Positions 53,272 to 62,071 of a stretch of DNA of 64,000 nt are shown here, piece by piece (position 1 is the first letter of the stretch; each line of letters begins with the position of its first letter). Source of the DNA: Micromonospora sp. MW-13. Its GTDB lineage: Bacteria; Actinomycetota; Actinomycetes; Mycobacteriales; Micromonosporaceae. Location of the stretch: contig NZ_QKKX01000009.1 in the NCBI RefSeq assembly GCF_003434305.1, positions 62,001-126,000 of the forward strand, written 5' to 3'. A model generated the notes under the pieces. It searched no databases and was not told the origin of the DNA. It was given only the letters and a program-made list of their open reading frames with translations. Made by a program: the position numbers and the translations under genes.

Positions 53272-54552
53272 ATGAGCGGGAACCGGGTGTCCCGGCGGCG
53301 GGCGATCACGATCGCCGGCGCCGGGGTCGCCGGGGTGGCCGGCGTCGCCGCCGGGGCCGGCGCGTTGGTCCGGGGCGGGGGCGAGCAGGCCGCCGCCGAC
53401 CAGGGCGCGGCGGCCGGCGCGGTGCCGTTCCACGGCGAGCACCAGGCGGGCATCACCACCCCGGCCCAGGACCGGCTGCACTTCGTCGCGTTCGACGTCG
53501 TCACCAAGGACCGGGACCGGCTCGTCGCGCTGCTCCAGGAGTGGACGGCCGCCGCCGCCCGGATGACCACCGGGAAGGACGCCGGGGTGATCGGCGCGGT
53601 CGGCGGCGTCCCCGAGGCCCCGCCGGACGACACCGGCGAGGCCCTCGGGCTGCCCCCGTCGCAGCTCACCCTCACCATCGGCTTCGGCCCGACGCTGTTC
53701 CGCGACGCCCAGGGCCGGGACCGGTTCGGCATCGCCGACCGGCGGCCCGCCGCGCTGGCCGACCTGCCGCACTTCGCCGGCGACGCGCTCCGGCCGGAGC
53801 TGTCCGGCGGGGACCTCTGCGTCCAGGCCTGCGCCAACGACCCCCAGGTGGCGGTGCACGCCATCCGGAACCTGGCCCGGATCGGGATGGGCGTGGTGAG
53901 CGTCCGGTGGTCGCAGCTCGGCTTCGGGCGCACCTCGTCGACCTCCCGGGGGCAGGCCACCCCGCGCAACCTGTTCGGCTTCAAGGACGGCACCGCCAAC
54001 CTCAAGGCCGAGGACGCCGGGCTGCTGCGCGAGCAGCTCTGGGCCCAGCCGGGCGACGGGCCGGACTGGATGACCGGCGGGTCGTACCTGGTCACCCGCA
54101 AGATCCGGATGCTGGTCGAGACCTGGGACCGCAGCTCCCTGGTCGAGCAGGAGCAGATCGTCGGCCGCACCAAGGGCAGCGGCGCGCCGCTGGGCAGGGG
54201 CGACGAGTTCGACGAGCCCGACCTCGCCGCGAAGGGCGACGACGGCCAGCCGCTGATCGCCGAGACCGCGCACGTCCGGCTCGCCCACCCGAGCCAGCAC
54301 GACGGCGCGCGCCTGCTGCGCCGGGGCTACAACTTCGTGGACGGCTCGGACGGACTGGGCCGGCTCGACGCCGGGCTGTTCTTCATCGCCTACCAGCGGG
54401 ACCCGCGCAGGCAGTTCGTGCCGATCCAGACCCGGTTGGCCCGCAACGACGCGATGAACGAGTACCTGCGGCACGTCTCCAGCGGCATCTTCGCCTGCCC
54501 GCCCGGGGTACGCGACGGCGGCGACCACTGGGGCCGCACGCTCTTCGGCTGA
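53272..54552 (+). CDS. efeB: EfeB deferrochelatase/peroxidase (DyP-type)
   Basis: A 426-residue dye-decolourising peroxidase of the EfeB type. A Tat signal is visible (SRRRAITIAGAGVAGV), so the folded, haem-loaded protein is exported. The DyP distal motif is in FGFKDGTANLK, followed by TWDRSSLVEQEQIVGR and RGYNFVDGSDG. It oxidises ferrous iron or releases iron from haem for EfeU/EfeO. The gene is last in the efeUOB operon, 45 bp after efeO, with a good GGGAGGG upstream of ATG 53272. Confidence 0.93.
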   Translation: MSGNRVSRRRAITIAGAGVAGVAGVAAGAGALVRGGGEQAAADQGAAAGAVPFHGEHQAGITTPAQDRLHFVAFDVVTKDRDRLVALLQEWTAAAARMTTGKDAGVIGAVGGVPEAPPDDTGEALGLPPSQLTLTIGFGPTLFRDAQGRDRFGIADRRPAALADLPHFAGDALRPELSGGDLCVQACANDPQVAVHAIRNLARIGMGVVSVRWSQLGFGRTSSTSRGQATPRNLFGFKDGTANLKAEDAGLLREQLWAQPGDGPDWMTGGSYLVTRKIRMLVETWDRSSLVEQEQIVGRTKGSGAPLGRGDEFDEPDLAAKGDDGQPLIAETAHVRLAHPSQHDGARLLRRGYNFVDGSDGLGRLDAGLFFIAYQRDPRRQFVPIQTRLARNDAMNEYLRHVSSGIFACPPGVRDGGDHWGRTLFG

Positions 54553-54639
54553 GCCGCCCGGCCGGCACCGGCGACGGCGACCGGCCGGCGTCGGCGCGGC
54601 GTCGGGCCCACCGGACCGCGCGGGCCGCGTACCGGCGGG

Positions 54640-55605
54640 TCAGTCGCCGGGCCCGGTGACCGGGACGGCCGCGCGCAGCCCACCCCCGGCCGGTGCCGGG
54701 GCCAGCTCCGGCCACAGTGTCGCGGCGCGGGCCCGGGCCCGGTGCAGCCGGTGGGTCGCCCGGCGGTGCCGCTCGGCCAGCACCGTGGCCAGGCACATCC
54801 CCACCGGTACGCCGGCCGGCGGCGGCGGGGTCGTCACGGCGGCCACCTCCGTCCAGAGCGCCCCGGCCAGCCGGGACCGGGCCGGCTCGGCGAACCGGTG
54901 CTCCCGGGTGACGTACTGCCGGACGGCCAGCGCGAGGTCGTCGTCGAGCCGGGTGAGGTCCAGCGCGTACGCCCAGCCGGCCAGCGCCGGGGCCAGCAAC
55001 GGGGCGGGCCGCCAGGCTGCGGCGACTCGGGTGTGCACCACCATCGTGCCGGCCACCAGGTCGCCGAGCCGCCGGCCGCGTCGGTCGGTGAGCATCACCG
55101 CCACGCTCGCCACCCAGCTCAGCAGGGGCAGCACCAGGCCGGGCCACTCCACGGCCACCCCGACCAGCGCCCGGGTCAGCGACTGCCGCAGCCCCACCGG
55201 CCCGCCGTCGGCCCGGACCACCCGCAGCCCGACGACCAGCTTGCCGGGCGTACGGCCGCCGGCGAACCGCTCCCACAGCGTCGGGTAGCCGACCAGCACC
55301 AGGACCGCCCCGACGGTCTGCAACGCGCCGCTCAGCGCGGCGTCCGCGAGCCCGGCGGGAAGCGCGGCGACCGCCGCCGACAGGCAGACCACCAGGAACA
55401 CCGCGATCCCGGCCTGCGCCACCAGGTCGAGCAGCAGCGCCAGCACCCGGGAGCCGATCCGGGCGGCCCGGACGTCCAGCGCTACGGCCTCGCCGCTGAC
55501 CAGGTCGGCGTCGGCGCCGGACGGGCCGGTGACCGCTGGGCCGGCGACCGCTGGGCCGGCGGCGACCGGTGCCGGTGGTTGCGCGCTCACCAGCACAGTG
55601 AACAC
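54640..55605 (-). CDS. RDD-family membrane protein
   Basis: A 321-residue membrane protein. The RDD domain (about 40-190) has three to four membrane segments (VLALLLDLVAQAGIAVFLVV, LQTVGAVLVLVGYPTLWE, VEWPGLVLPLLSWVASVAV) with the conserved FAGGRTPGKLVVGLRVVRADGG. A C-terminal ~130-residue soluble part follows. The role of RDD proteins is not established. The start used is GTG 55605; other GTGs are near. It diverges from the SpoIIM-family gene; both are typical parts of the MoxR/DUF58 cluster in actinomycetes. Confidence 0.85.
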   Translation of the reverse strand: MFTVLVSAQPPAPVAAGPAVAGPAVTGPSGADADLVSGEAVALDVRAARIGSRVLALLLDLVAQAGIAVFLVVCLSAAVAALPAGLADAALSGALQTVGAVLVLVGYPTLWERFAGGRTPGKLVVGLRVVRADGGPVGLRQSLTRALVGVAVEWPGLVLPLLSWVASVAVMLTDRRGRRLGDLVAGTMVVHTRVAAAWRPAPLLAPALAGWAYALDLTRLDDDLALAVRQYVTREHRFAEPARSRLAGALWTEVAAVTTPPPPAGVPVGMCLATVLAERHRRATHRLHRARARAATLWPELAPAPAGGGLRAAVPVTGPGD

Positions 55606-55631
55606 TATGGTCGCCGGACGGGGGAGGGCCT

Positions 55632-56642
55632 GTGGATCTCGACGCGTACGTGGGCGAGCACCGGGGCGAGTGGCGGCGGCTGGCGGAGCTGTCCGGCCGG
55701 CGGCGGCTCTCCGCCGCCGAGGCCGACGAACTGGTGGCGCTCTACCAGCGGGCCGCCACCCACCTGTCGGTGCTGCGCAGCCGCTCGCCCGAACCGGGGC
55801 TCGTCGCCGAGCTGTCCCAGCTCGTCCTGCGGGCCCGGGGCCGGATCACCGGCCGGCCCCGTCCGTCGTGGGCCGCCGTCGGGCGGTTCCTGCTGGTCGG
55901 CTTCCCCGGGGCGGTCTACCGGGCCTGGCCGTGGTGGTGCGCGGTGGCGACCGCCTTCAGCCTGCTCAGCGGCTTCCTCATCTGGTACGTCGCCGGGCAC
56001 CCGGACACCGCCGCCGCGTTCGTCGGCGAGGAGGCCGCCGCCGAGTTGGTCCGTTCCGGGTTCGCCGGCTACTACACCGAGTTCTCCGCGCCGACCTTCG
56101 CCTTCCACCTGTGGACGCACAACGCCTGGCTGGCCGCCCAGTGCCTCGCCGCCGGGGTGCTGGTCGTGCCGGTGCTCTGGCTGCTCTGGCAGAACGCGCT
56201 CAACCTCGGGGTGGTCGGTGGGGTGATGGTCTCCTACGGCCGGGCCGACGTGTTCTTCGGCCTGATCACCCCGCACGGTCTGCTGGAGCTCACCGGGGTC
56301 TTCGTGGCCGCCGGGGTCGGCCTGCGCACCGCGTGGGCGTGGATCGCGCCGCCGCCCCGGCTGACTCGGGGCCGGGCGGTGGCCGAGGCCGGCCGTTCCG
56401 CCGTCCTGGTCGCACTGGGCCTGGTCGGCGTGTTCGCGGTCTCCGCCGGCCTGGAGGCGTTCGTCACCCCCGCCCCGCTGCCGGCCGCGCTCCGCGTCGG
56501 CGCCGGCGCGACGGTCTGGCTCGCCTTCCTGGCGTACGTCGTCCTGCTCGGCCGGCGCGCGGCCGGCGGGAGCCGGGTCCGGCCGGGTACCGCCGGGTCC
56601 ACGGTCGACGCCCCCGGGCTCAGAGCCGGCCGAGGGACTTGA
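55632..56642 (+). CDS. SpoIIM-family (stage II sporulation protein M) membrane protein
   Basis: A 336-residue membrane protein of the SpoIIM/DUF95 family. After a soluble helical N-terminus (LSAAEADELVALYQRAATHLSVLRS) it has about five to six membrane segments, including LSGFLIWYVAG, LAAGVLVVPVLWLLWQNALNLGVVGGVM pieces and GLITPHGLLELTGVFVAAGVGLR. The conserved LITPHGLLEL motif supports the call. Bacillus SpoIIM is part of an engulfment complex; the actinomycete homologue sits with MoxR/DUF58 genes and its role is unknown. The stop overlaps the convergent DUF58 gene end by 23 bp. Confidence 0.88.
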   Translation: MDLDAYVGEHRGEWRRLAELSGRRRLSAAEADELVALYQRAATHLSVLRSRSPEPGLVAELSQLVLRARGRITGRPRPSWAAVGRFLLVGFPGAVYRAWPWWCAVATAFSLLSGFLIWYVAGHPDTAAAFVGEEAAAELVRSGFAGYYTEFSAPTFAFHLWTHNAWLAAQCLAAGVLVVPVLWLLWQNALNLGVVGGVMVSYGRADVFFGLITPHGLLELTGVFVAAGVGLRTAWAWIAPPPRLTRGRAVAEAGRSAVLVALGLVGVFAVSAGLEAFVTPAPLPAALRVGAGATVWLAFLAYVVLLGRRAAGGSRVRPGTAGSTVDAPGLRAGRGT

Positions 56643-57930
56643 GGCGGAGGTAGGCGTCGGCCACCGCGGGGGCCAGCCGGTCCGCCGGGGCGTCCAGCAC
56701 CGTGACGCCGTGCCGGCTCAGGACGGCGCGCAGGCGGTCCCGTTCGGCCAGGGCGCGCCAGGCCGCCGCGGCGGCGTACGCGTCGGCGGGCCGGCCCGGC
56801 ACGGCGGCGGTGAGCGCCGTGAGCACGGGGTCGTGGGTCGCGGCGACGATCACCCGGTGCCGGGCGGCCAGCCGGGGCAGCACCGGCAGCAGCCCCTCGC
56901 CCAGCGCCCCGGCCTCCAGCGCGGTGAACAGCACCACCAGGCTGCGCCTCCGCTCCCGGCGCAGCACCTCGCCGGCGATCAGCGCGAAGTCGGTCTCCAC
57001 CAGCGCCGGCTGGAGCGGGGCGACCGCGTCCACCAGCCGGGCCAGCAGCGCCGGCCGGCCCGCGCCGGTCACCGCGGCCCGGACCACGGCGTCGGCCGCG
57101 ATCAGGTCCACCCGGTCGCCGGCGCGAGCGGCCAGCGCGGTGAGCAGCAGCGCGGCGTCGAGGAAGGTGTCCAGCCGGGGCTCGTCGCCGATCCGCGCCG
57201 CCGAGGTCCGCCCGGTGTCGAGGACGCAGACCAGCCGCCGGTCCCGCTCCGGGCGCCAGGTGCGCACCAGCACGTCGGAGCGGCGGGCGCTGGCCCGCCA
57301 GTCGATCGAGCGGACGTCGTCGCCGACGACGTACTCGCGCAGCGCGTCGAACTCGGTGCCCTCGCCCCGGCCCCGGGTCACCTGGGTGCCGTCGATCACC
57401 CGGAGCCGGGCCAGCTTCTCCGGCAGGTGCCGGCGGGAGTCGAAGCGGGGCAGCACCCGCAGCGTCCACGCCGGGGTGGCGGGGTGCCCGGCGCGCTGCC
57501 GGAACGCCAGCCGCAGCGGCCCGTACGAGCGGACGGTCAGCGCGACCGCCGGCCGGTCCCCGCGCCGCGACGGGGTGAGCCGGGTCGGCAGGTCGACGCT
57601 CGTCCCCGGGGCCACCCGGACCACCCGCCCCGGCGGCACGTCCGGCCGCGCTCCGGCCGACGGCACCCACTCGTCCCGGACCCGGGCGCGCAGCGTACGG
57701 GCCGAGGCGTTGGCCAGCCGCAGGGTGACGGTCGCGGTGCCGCCGAGCCGGACCCGTCGGTCCCCGCCCCGGTCGGCCGCGACCCCGGCCGGCGGCGCGG
57801 CCAGCGCCCAGTCGACGGCGGCCAGCGCCAGCACGGCCACGGTCATCAGCGCCACCCCGACGAACGGCGCCGGCCACAGCGGCAGGGTGACCGCGCCCGC
57901 CGCCAGCAGCGCCGCCGCCCGCCAGGTCAT
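56620..57930 (-). CDS. DUF58 / von Willebrand-type protein
   Basis: A 436-residue protein with two N-terminal membrane segments (AALLAAGAVTLPLW, VALMTVAVLALAAVDWAL) and a beta-rich domain. The DUF58 core is GEGTEFDALREYVVGDDVRSIDWRASARRSDVLVRTW in matching pieces, and a VWA-like domain follows (LVCVLDTGRTSA, SLVVLFTAL). DUF58 proteins work with MoxR AAA+ ATPases as chaperone-like complexes, usually of unknown client. Its ATG overlaps the MoxR stop as ATGA. It is the last gene of a five-gene leftward operon. Confidence 0.9.
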   Translation of the reverse strand: MTWRAAALLAAGAVTLPLWPAPFVGVALMTVAVLALAAVDWALAAPPAGVAADRGGDRRVRLGGTATVTLRLANASARTLRARVRDEWVPSAGARPDVPPGRVVRVAPGTSVDLPTRLTPSRRGDRPAVALTVRSYGPLRLAFRQRAGHPATPAWTLRVLPRFDSRRHLPEKLARLRVIDGTQVTRGRGEGTEFDALREYVVGDDVRSIDWRASARRSDVLVRTWRPERDRRLVCVLDTGRTSAARIGDEPRLDTFLDAALLLTALAARAGDRVDLIAADAVVRAAVTGAGRPALLARLVDAVAPLQPALVETDFALIAGEVLRRERRRSLVVLFTALEAGALGEGLLPVLPRLAARHRVIVAATHDPVLTALTAAVPGRPADAYAAAAAWRALAERDRLRAVLSRHGVTVLDAPADRLAPAVADAYLRLKSLGRL

Positions 57931-58919
57931 CGGGGCGTCGGCACGGTGGCCAGCACCGTGTCCAGCACCGCGTCCACCCCGACCCCCTCCAACTCCACCT
58001 CCGGGCGCAGCCGCAGCCGGTGCCGCAGGGTGGGGCGGGCGACGGCCTTCACGTCGTCGGGCGTGACGTGGTCCCGACCGGCCAGCCAGGCCCACGCCTT
58101 CGCGGTGCCGAGCAGGGCGGTCGCGCCCCGGGGGGAGGCGCCCAGCTCCAGCGCCGGCACAGCCCGGGTGCCCCGGCACAGGTCCACGACGTAGCCGAGC
58201 ACCGGGTCGGCCACGTGCACCCGGCCGACCGCCGCCCGGGCGGCGGCCAGGTCGTCGGCGGTGGCCACCGGACGTACGCCGGCGGCGGCCAGGTCGCGCG
58301 GGTCGAACCCGGCGTGGTGGGCGCGGAGCACCCCCAACTCCTCGTCCCGGCTGGGCAGCGGCACGGTGAGCTTGAGCAGGAACCGGTCGAGCTGCGCCTC
58401 CGGCAGCGGGTAGGTGCCCTCGTGCTCGACGGGGTTCTGGGTGGCGGCCACGATGAACGGGTCGGGCAGCGCCCGCCGCTCGCCCTCCACCGAGACCTGC
58501 CGCTCCTCCATCACCTCCAGCAGGGCGGACTGGGTCTTCGGCGGGGTCCGGTTGATCTCGTCGGCGAGCAGCAGGTTGGTGAAGACCGGGCCCTCGCGGA
58601 AGGTGAACGCGGCGGTGCGCGGGTCGAAGATCAGCGACCCGGTGACGTCGCCGGGCATCAGGTCCGGGGTGAACTGCACCCGCTTGCTGGTCAGGTCGAG
58701 GGCGGCGGCGACGGTCCGGACCAGCAGCGTCTTGGCCACCCCCGGCACCCCCTCCAGCAGCACGTGCCCCCGGCAGAGCAGGGCGAGCACCAGGCCGGTG
58801 ACCACCCCGTCCTGCCCGACGACGGCCTTGGCCACCTCGGCGCGCAGCCGGTGCAGGGCGGCGCGGGCGTCGTCCGGGCCGGCGGTCGGCGGCTCGGTGG
58901 TTCCGGCGGGTCGGGTCAC
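57927..58919 (-). CDS. MoxR-family AAA+ ATPase
   Basis: A 330-residue MoxR ATPase. Walker A is EGVPGVAKT, Walker B is LLADEINR, sensor 1 is VAATQNP and the arginine-finger region is LPEAQLDRFLL; the lid domain carries SPRGATALLGTAKAWAW. Such ATPases couple ATP hydrolysis to the maturation of proteins through a VWA partner, here the adjacent DUF58 protein. GTG 58919 overlaps the DUF4350 stop as GTGA and is chosen on that basis. It is cytoplasmic and is part of the conserved DUF4129-DUF4350-MoxR-DUF58 order. Confidence 0.95.
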   Translation of the reverse strand: MTRPAGTTEPPTAGPDDARAALHRLRAEVAKAVVGQDGVVTGLVLALLCRGHVLLEGVPGVAKTLLVRTVAAALDLTSKRVQFTPDLMPGDVTGSLIFDPRTAAFTFREGPVFTNLLLADEINRTPPKTQSALLEVMEERQVSVEGERRALPDPFIVAATQNPVEHEGTYPLPEAQLDRFLLKLTVPLPSRDEELGVLRAHHAGFDPRDLAAAGVRPVATADDLAAARAAVGRVHVADPVLGYVVDLCRGTRAVPALELGASPRGATALLGTAKAWAWLAGRDHVTPDDVKAVARPTLRHRLRLRPEVELEGVGVDAVLDTVLATVPTPR

Positions 58920-60424
58920 CGGGGGTCCTCCTTCGGCGGGGCGGGGCGGGGTCGGGGGACGGCCGCCGGCCGGTCGGGGCCGGGCGGGTCGGCCGGTGGG
59001 CCGGCGTCGGCCGGGCCCGGTGGGCGTCCACCGGCGTGCGCCGGCGGGTGCCTGTGCGGTCCGGCGTCCGCCGGGGCCGGGTCGGGCGTTCCCGCGACGG
59101 TTCGGGTCAGCCGGTCCAGCGAGCGGGCCAGGTCCAGCAGCTCGCGGTCGCTGCTCGGCTCGTCGCCGTACAGCAGGTCGTGGACCTGTGCGGCGGTGCC
59201 GCCGGCCCGCGCGGCGACGGCGGCGGCCACCGCGTCGGCGGGCGGGTCGGCGGGCAGGTTGAGCCGGGGCAGCAGCCGGGCCAGTGCGGCGGCGCGCAGC
59301 GTGTCGGCGGCCGGGCCCCGGGCGCGGGCCCGTTGGTAGAGCCGGGCCCGGCCGAGCACCGTCTCGGCCGAGCGGACGGCCACCGGCAGCGGCTCGGACA
59401 CCGGGGGGCCGAGCCGGCGGGCCCGCCAGAGCACCAGCAGCAGCGCGGCCAGGGCGAGCTGTGCCAGCAGGGCCCAGAACCAGGCGGGGAAGGCCGCCCA
59501 GAGCGGGTTGGGCGGGGACGGGCCGTCGGCGGCGGCGCCCTCGTCGCCCCGGTCCTCGCCGGGCGTGCCCGGTTCGTCGTCGCCGGTCCCGCCGCCGGGG
59601 CCCTCGGGATTGGCCGGCCGGCTCGGCCCGTCGGTGCCGCCGGGGTCCGGTGGCGGCGGGGCGGGGCCGTCCAGGTCGAGCCAGACCACCCGGCCGGTCG
59701 TGCCGAGCAGGCCGGTGGCCAGCTCCCGGTTGCCCCGTTCGCCGATCCGGTCGTTGCGGAACGGGTCGCTGGCCCCGATCACCACGGTCTCGGTCGCCCA
59801 GGGCACCCGGGCCAGCCCGGCGGCGTAGCAGCGGTCCACGGTCGCCCCGGACCGGTCGGGCGGGACGGCGTAGCGCTGCCGCTCGGCGGCGGCGACCCCG
59901 GCGCGGGCCACCTCGGGCAGCGCGCAGGGCCGCCCGTCGGCGTCGGGGCCGACCGCCCGGGTGGCCCACCGCCGGCCGGCGGGGACCAGGGGCAGGCCGG
60001 TGGCCTCCAGCACCTGCCGGGGCGGGTCGACCAGCACGAGCCGGATCCGGCCGGGCAGGTCGCGCAGCGCGCCGAGGGTGTCCGGATGCAGCAGCCCCGG
60101 CGCGGGCACGAAGAGCGTCGCCCGCCCGGCGGTGGCCAGCACCGCCCGCAGCGGGTCGGTCTCCCGCTGCACGACGACGCCCCGGTCGCGCAGCGCGGCG
60201 GCGAGCCGGCTGCCGCCGTCCGCGTCGGTGGCGACCGGGGAGAGGAAGCCCGGCTCGGTGGGGTCGGGCTGGTCCACGGCATGGGTGAGCACGGTGATCG
60301 TGATCAGCAGCGCGGCCAGTCCCAGCGGGATCGCCAGCCGGTGCCAGCGGCGCGGTGCGGCGGCGGATGCCGGTGGGGCGGGCGCCGCGTCGGCGGGCCC
60401 GGTGTGGTACGGCGCGGCGGTCAT
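58916..60424 (-). CDS. DUF4350-domain membrane protein
   Basis: A 502-residue protein. It has one membrane segment near residue 32-48 (PLGLAALLITITVLTH), an extracytoplasmic DUF4350 domain (GGSRLAAALRDRGVVVQRE, LFVPAPGLLHPDTLGAL, VIGASDPFRNDRIGERGN), and a second membrane segment (FWALLAQLALAALLLVLW) followed by a cytoplasmic helical part. The C-terminal 60 residues are Pro-rich. The role is unknown; the order next to DUF4129 and MoxR is common. The ATG at 60424 overlaps the DUF4129 stop. Confidence 0.85.
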   Translation of the reverse strand: MTAAPYHTGPADAAPAPPASAAAPRRWHRLAIPLGLAALLITITVLTHAVDQPDPTEPGFLSPVATDADGGSRLAAALRDRGVVVQRETDPLRAVLATAGRATLFVPAPGLLHPDTLGALRDLPGRIRLVLVDPPRQVLEATGLPLVPAGRRWATRAVGPDADGRPCALPEVARAGVAAAERQRYAVPPDRSGATVDRCYAAGLARVPWATETVVIGASDPFRNDRIGERGNRELATGLLGTTGRVVWLDLDGPAPPPPDPGGTDGPSRPANPEGPGGGTGDDEPGTPGEDRGDEGAAADGPSPPNPLWAAFPAWFWALLAQLALAALLLVLWRARRLGPPVSEPLPVAVRSAETVLGRARLYQRARARGPAADTLRAAALARLLPRLNLPADPPADAVAAAVAARAGGTAAQVHDLLYGDEPSSDRELLDLARSLDRLTRTVAGTPDPAPADAGPHRHPPAHAGGRPPGPADAGPPADPPGPDRPAAVPRPRPAPPKEDPR

Positions 60425-61020
60425 GCCCGCTCACCGCCCTGCGGGGCCGGAGCCGTCAGGACAAGGTGCAGGTCCGCGGCCAACTCCCGCATCCGGTGGT
60501 CGTGCTCGGCGGCGGCCGGGCGCTGGGCGTACCAGAGGTCGGAGAAGATCCCGGCCGCGGCGGCGAGCGGCGGGCCGACCGGGGGCCGGCGCGCCGTGGC
60601 GGCTGCGGTCAGCTCCGCGACCGTCATCCCCGGGCGCTGCTCCACCACCCGCCGGGCCACCAGTTCGCCGAGCATGCCGCGTAGCCGCTCCCGGACCGCC
60701 TCGGCGTAGCGGCCCTGCGCCGCCAGCCGGTCGGCCAGCGGACCGGCGTCCGCCGGGGCGGCGTCCGGTGCGGGCACCGGCGCTCCGGCGGTGGCCGGGC
60801 CGGTGCCCCGGCGCCGGCGGACCCGGGGTGGCCGGGACCGGCGGCGCCGGGGCAGCCGGAGCCGGAGTCGGGGCAGCCGGTGGGGCACCCAGGCCGGGTG
60901 GTGGTACCAGCCGAGCGCGGCCAGCCCGGCGGTCAGCAGCAGGAGCAGCGCGGCCAGCGGCAGCGGCAGGTGGTCGCCCAGCGCGGCCGTGGTCTCGGTC
61001 CACCACCGGCTCAGGCTCAC
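60421..61020 (-). CDS. DUF4129-domain protein
   Basis: A 199-residue membrane protein with one N-terminal segment (PLPLAALLLLLTAGLAALGWY) and a cytoplasmic DUF4129 domain at the C-terminus (YAEAVRERLRGMLGELVAR, then MTVAELTAAAT, GIFSDLWYAQRPA and MRELAADLHLVL). The GTG at 61020 overlaps the stop of the upstream membrane-protein gene. DUF4129 often follows transglutaminase-like domains; here it stands alone beside DUF4350. Confidence 0.85.
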   Translation of the reverse strand: MSLSRWWTETTAALGDHLPLPLAALLLLLTAGLAALGWYHHPAWVPHRLPRLRLRLPRRRRSRPPRVRRRRGTGPATAGAPVPAPDAAPADAGPLADRLAAQGRYAEAVRERLRGMLGELVARRVVEQRPGMTVAELTAAATARRPPVGPPLAAAAGIFSDLWYAQRPAAAEHDHRMRELAADLHLVLTAPAPQGGERA

Positions 61021-61868
61021 CGGTCGGCCGCCAGCAGCGCCGGCTCGCCGTGGCCCGCCGGGGCCCGGGAGAGCCGGATGTCCAGCCCCTCGGTGCGGAT
61101 CCGGCCCTCCAGGTGCAGGACCGCGTCGAGGCAGGCCAGCGCCGGGTAGGCGACGCCGTTCACGCCGGCCCAGATCGCGCCGGACACCGGCACCGCCCAG
61201 GCCGGGTCGGTGAGGTCCACGAGGCCCAGCTCGCGTAGCCCGTAGAAGACGCCCAGGCCCAGCCCGACCCGGACGATCCACCAGGCCAGGTAGCCGAGGA
61301 GGCGGACGGCGGCGGCCCGGCAGCCGGCGCGCAGCGCGAGGACGGCCGCGCGCAGCGGTGCCCGGGCGGCGGCGACCCGGTCCACGACCAGCGCCGACGC
61401 GACCGAACCCAGCAGCGCCCAGGCGACCACCCAGCCCGGCCCGAGCAGGGCCGCCACGAGCACGACCGCGCCGACCCCGGCGGCCAGCAGCGCGGTCGCC
61501 CACGGTCGGGCGCCGGCGGGCCGGAGCAGCTCGCCAGGGCCGGCGGTACGGCCCAGCAGCGCCGCCCCGGCGGCCCGGGCGGCCGGGTTGCCGAGCAGCA
61601 GGACGATCACCGCCTCGGTGGCCGCTCCCACCGCCAGCAGCCCCCAGGACGGGACGAGGTGTCCGAGCTGGAACGCGAAGCCGGGTGGCCGGGCCCCGGC
61701 GGCGACCCGCAGCGGGTGCAGCAGGAACTGCTCGGCGGCGGCGAGGACGAGCGCGGCCGGGATCAGCACCCGGGCGTGCCGGCGCAGCAGCAGGACGGCG
61801 GAGTCGAGCAGCTCCCCGACGGTCAGCGGCCGGCGCGGGAGCACGGCGGTCGGGCCGACGTCTGGCAC
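61017..61868 (-). CDS. Multipass membrane protein of the MoxR cluster
   Basis: A 283-residue protein with about six membrane segments (ARVLIPAALVLAAAEQFLL, LVPSWGLLAVGAATEAVIVLLL, ALLAAGVGAVVLVAALLGPGWVVAWALLGSV in parts, YLAWWIVRVGLGLGVFYGL). The N-terminus LTVGELLDSAVLLLRRHARVL is familiar from actinobacterial membrane proteins in this cluster. No function is assigned. It is the first gene of the leftward operon ending with the DUF58 gene, and its promoter must lie in the 203-bp gap shared with mtrA. Confidence 0.8.
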   Translation of the reverse strand: MPDVGPTAVLPRRPLTVGELLDSAVLLLRRHARVLIPAALVLAAAEQFLLHPLRVAAGARPPGFAFQLGHLVPSWGLLAVGAATEAVIVLLLGNPAARAAGAALLGRTAGPGELLRPAGARPWATALLAAGVGAVVLVAALLGPGWVVAWALLGSVASALVVDRVAAARAPLRAAVLALRAGCRAAAVRLLGYLAWWIVRVGLGLGVFYGLRELGLVDLTDPAWAVPVSGAIWAGVNGVAYPALACLDAVLHLEGRIRTEGLDIRLSRAPAGHGEPALLAADR

Positions 61869-62071
61869 GTGTACTCCCCGGGGACGGCTGGCGATGGCCG
61901 GGGCTCGGCGGCACCGGCACCGGTCATGGTGACACGAGCCCGCGCGCTGGACGTGCGGTGGACGGCCAACCGGCAGTACCGTGCCGGGTGACGCCGATCC
62001 CGGCGACCCGCCGCCGCTGTCAAGGTGACGCCGGTCCCACCGAGACGAAGGGGGATGGAAGTATAAATCCC

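Noticed and set aside
52075..54528. Long minus-strand open frame opposite efeO and efeB
   Set aside because: It has no motif and lies opposite two well-supported genes with clear family motifs.
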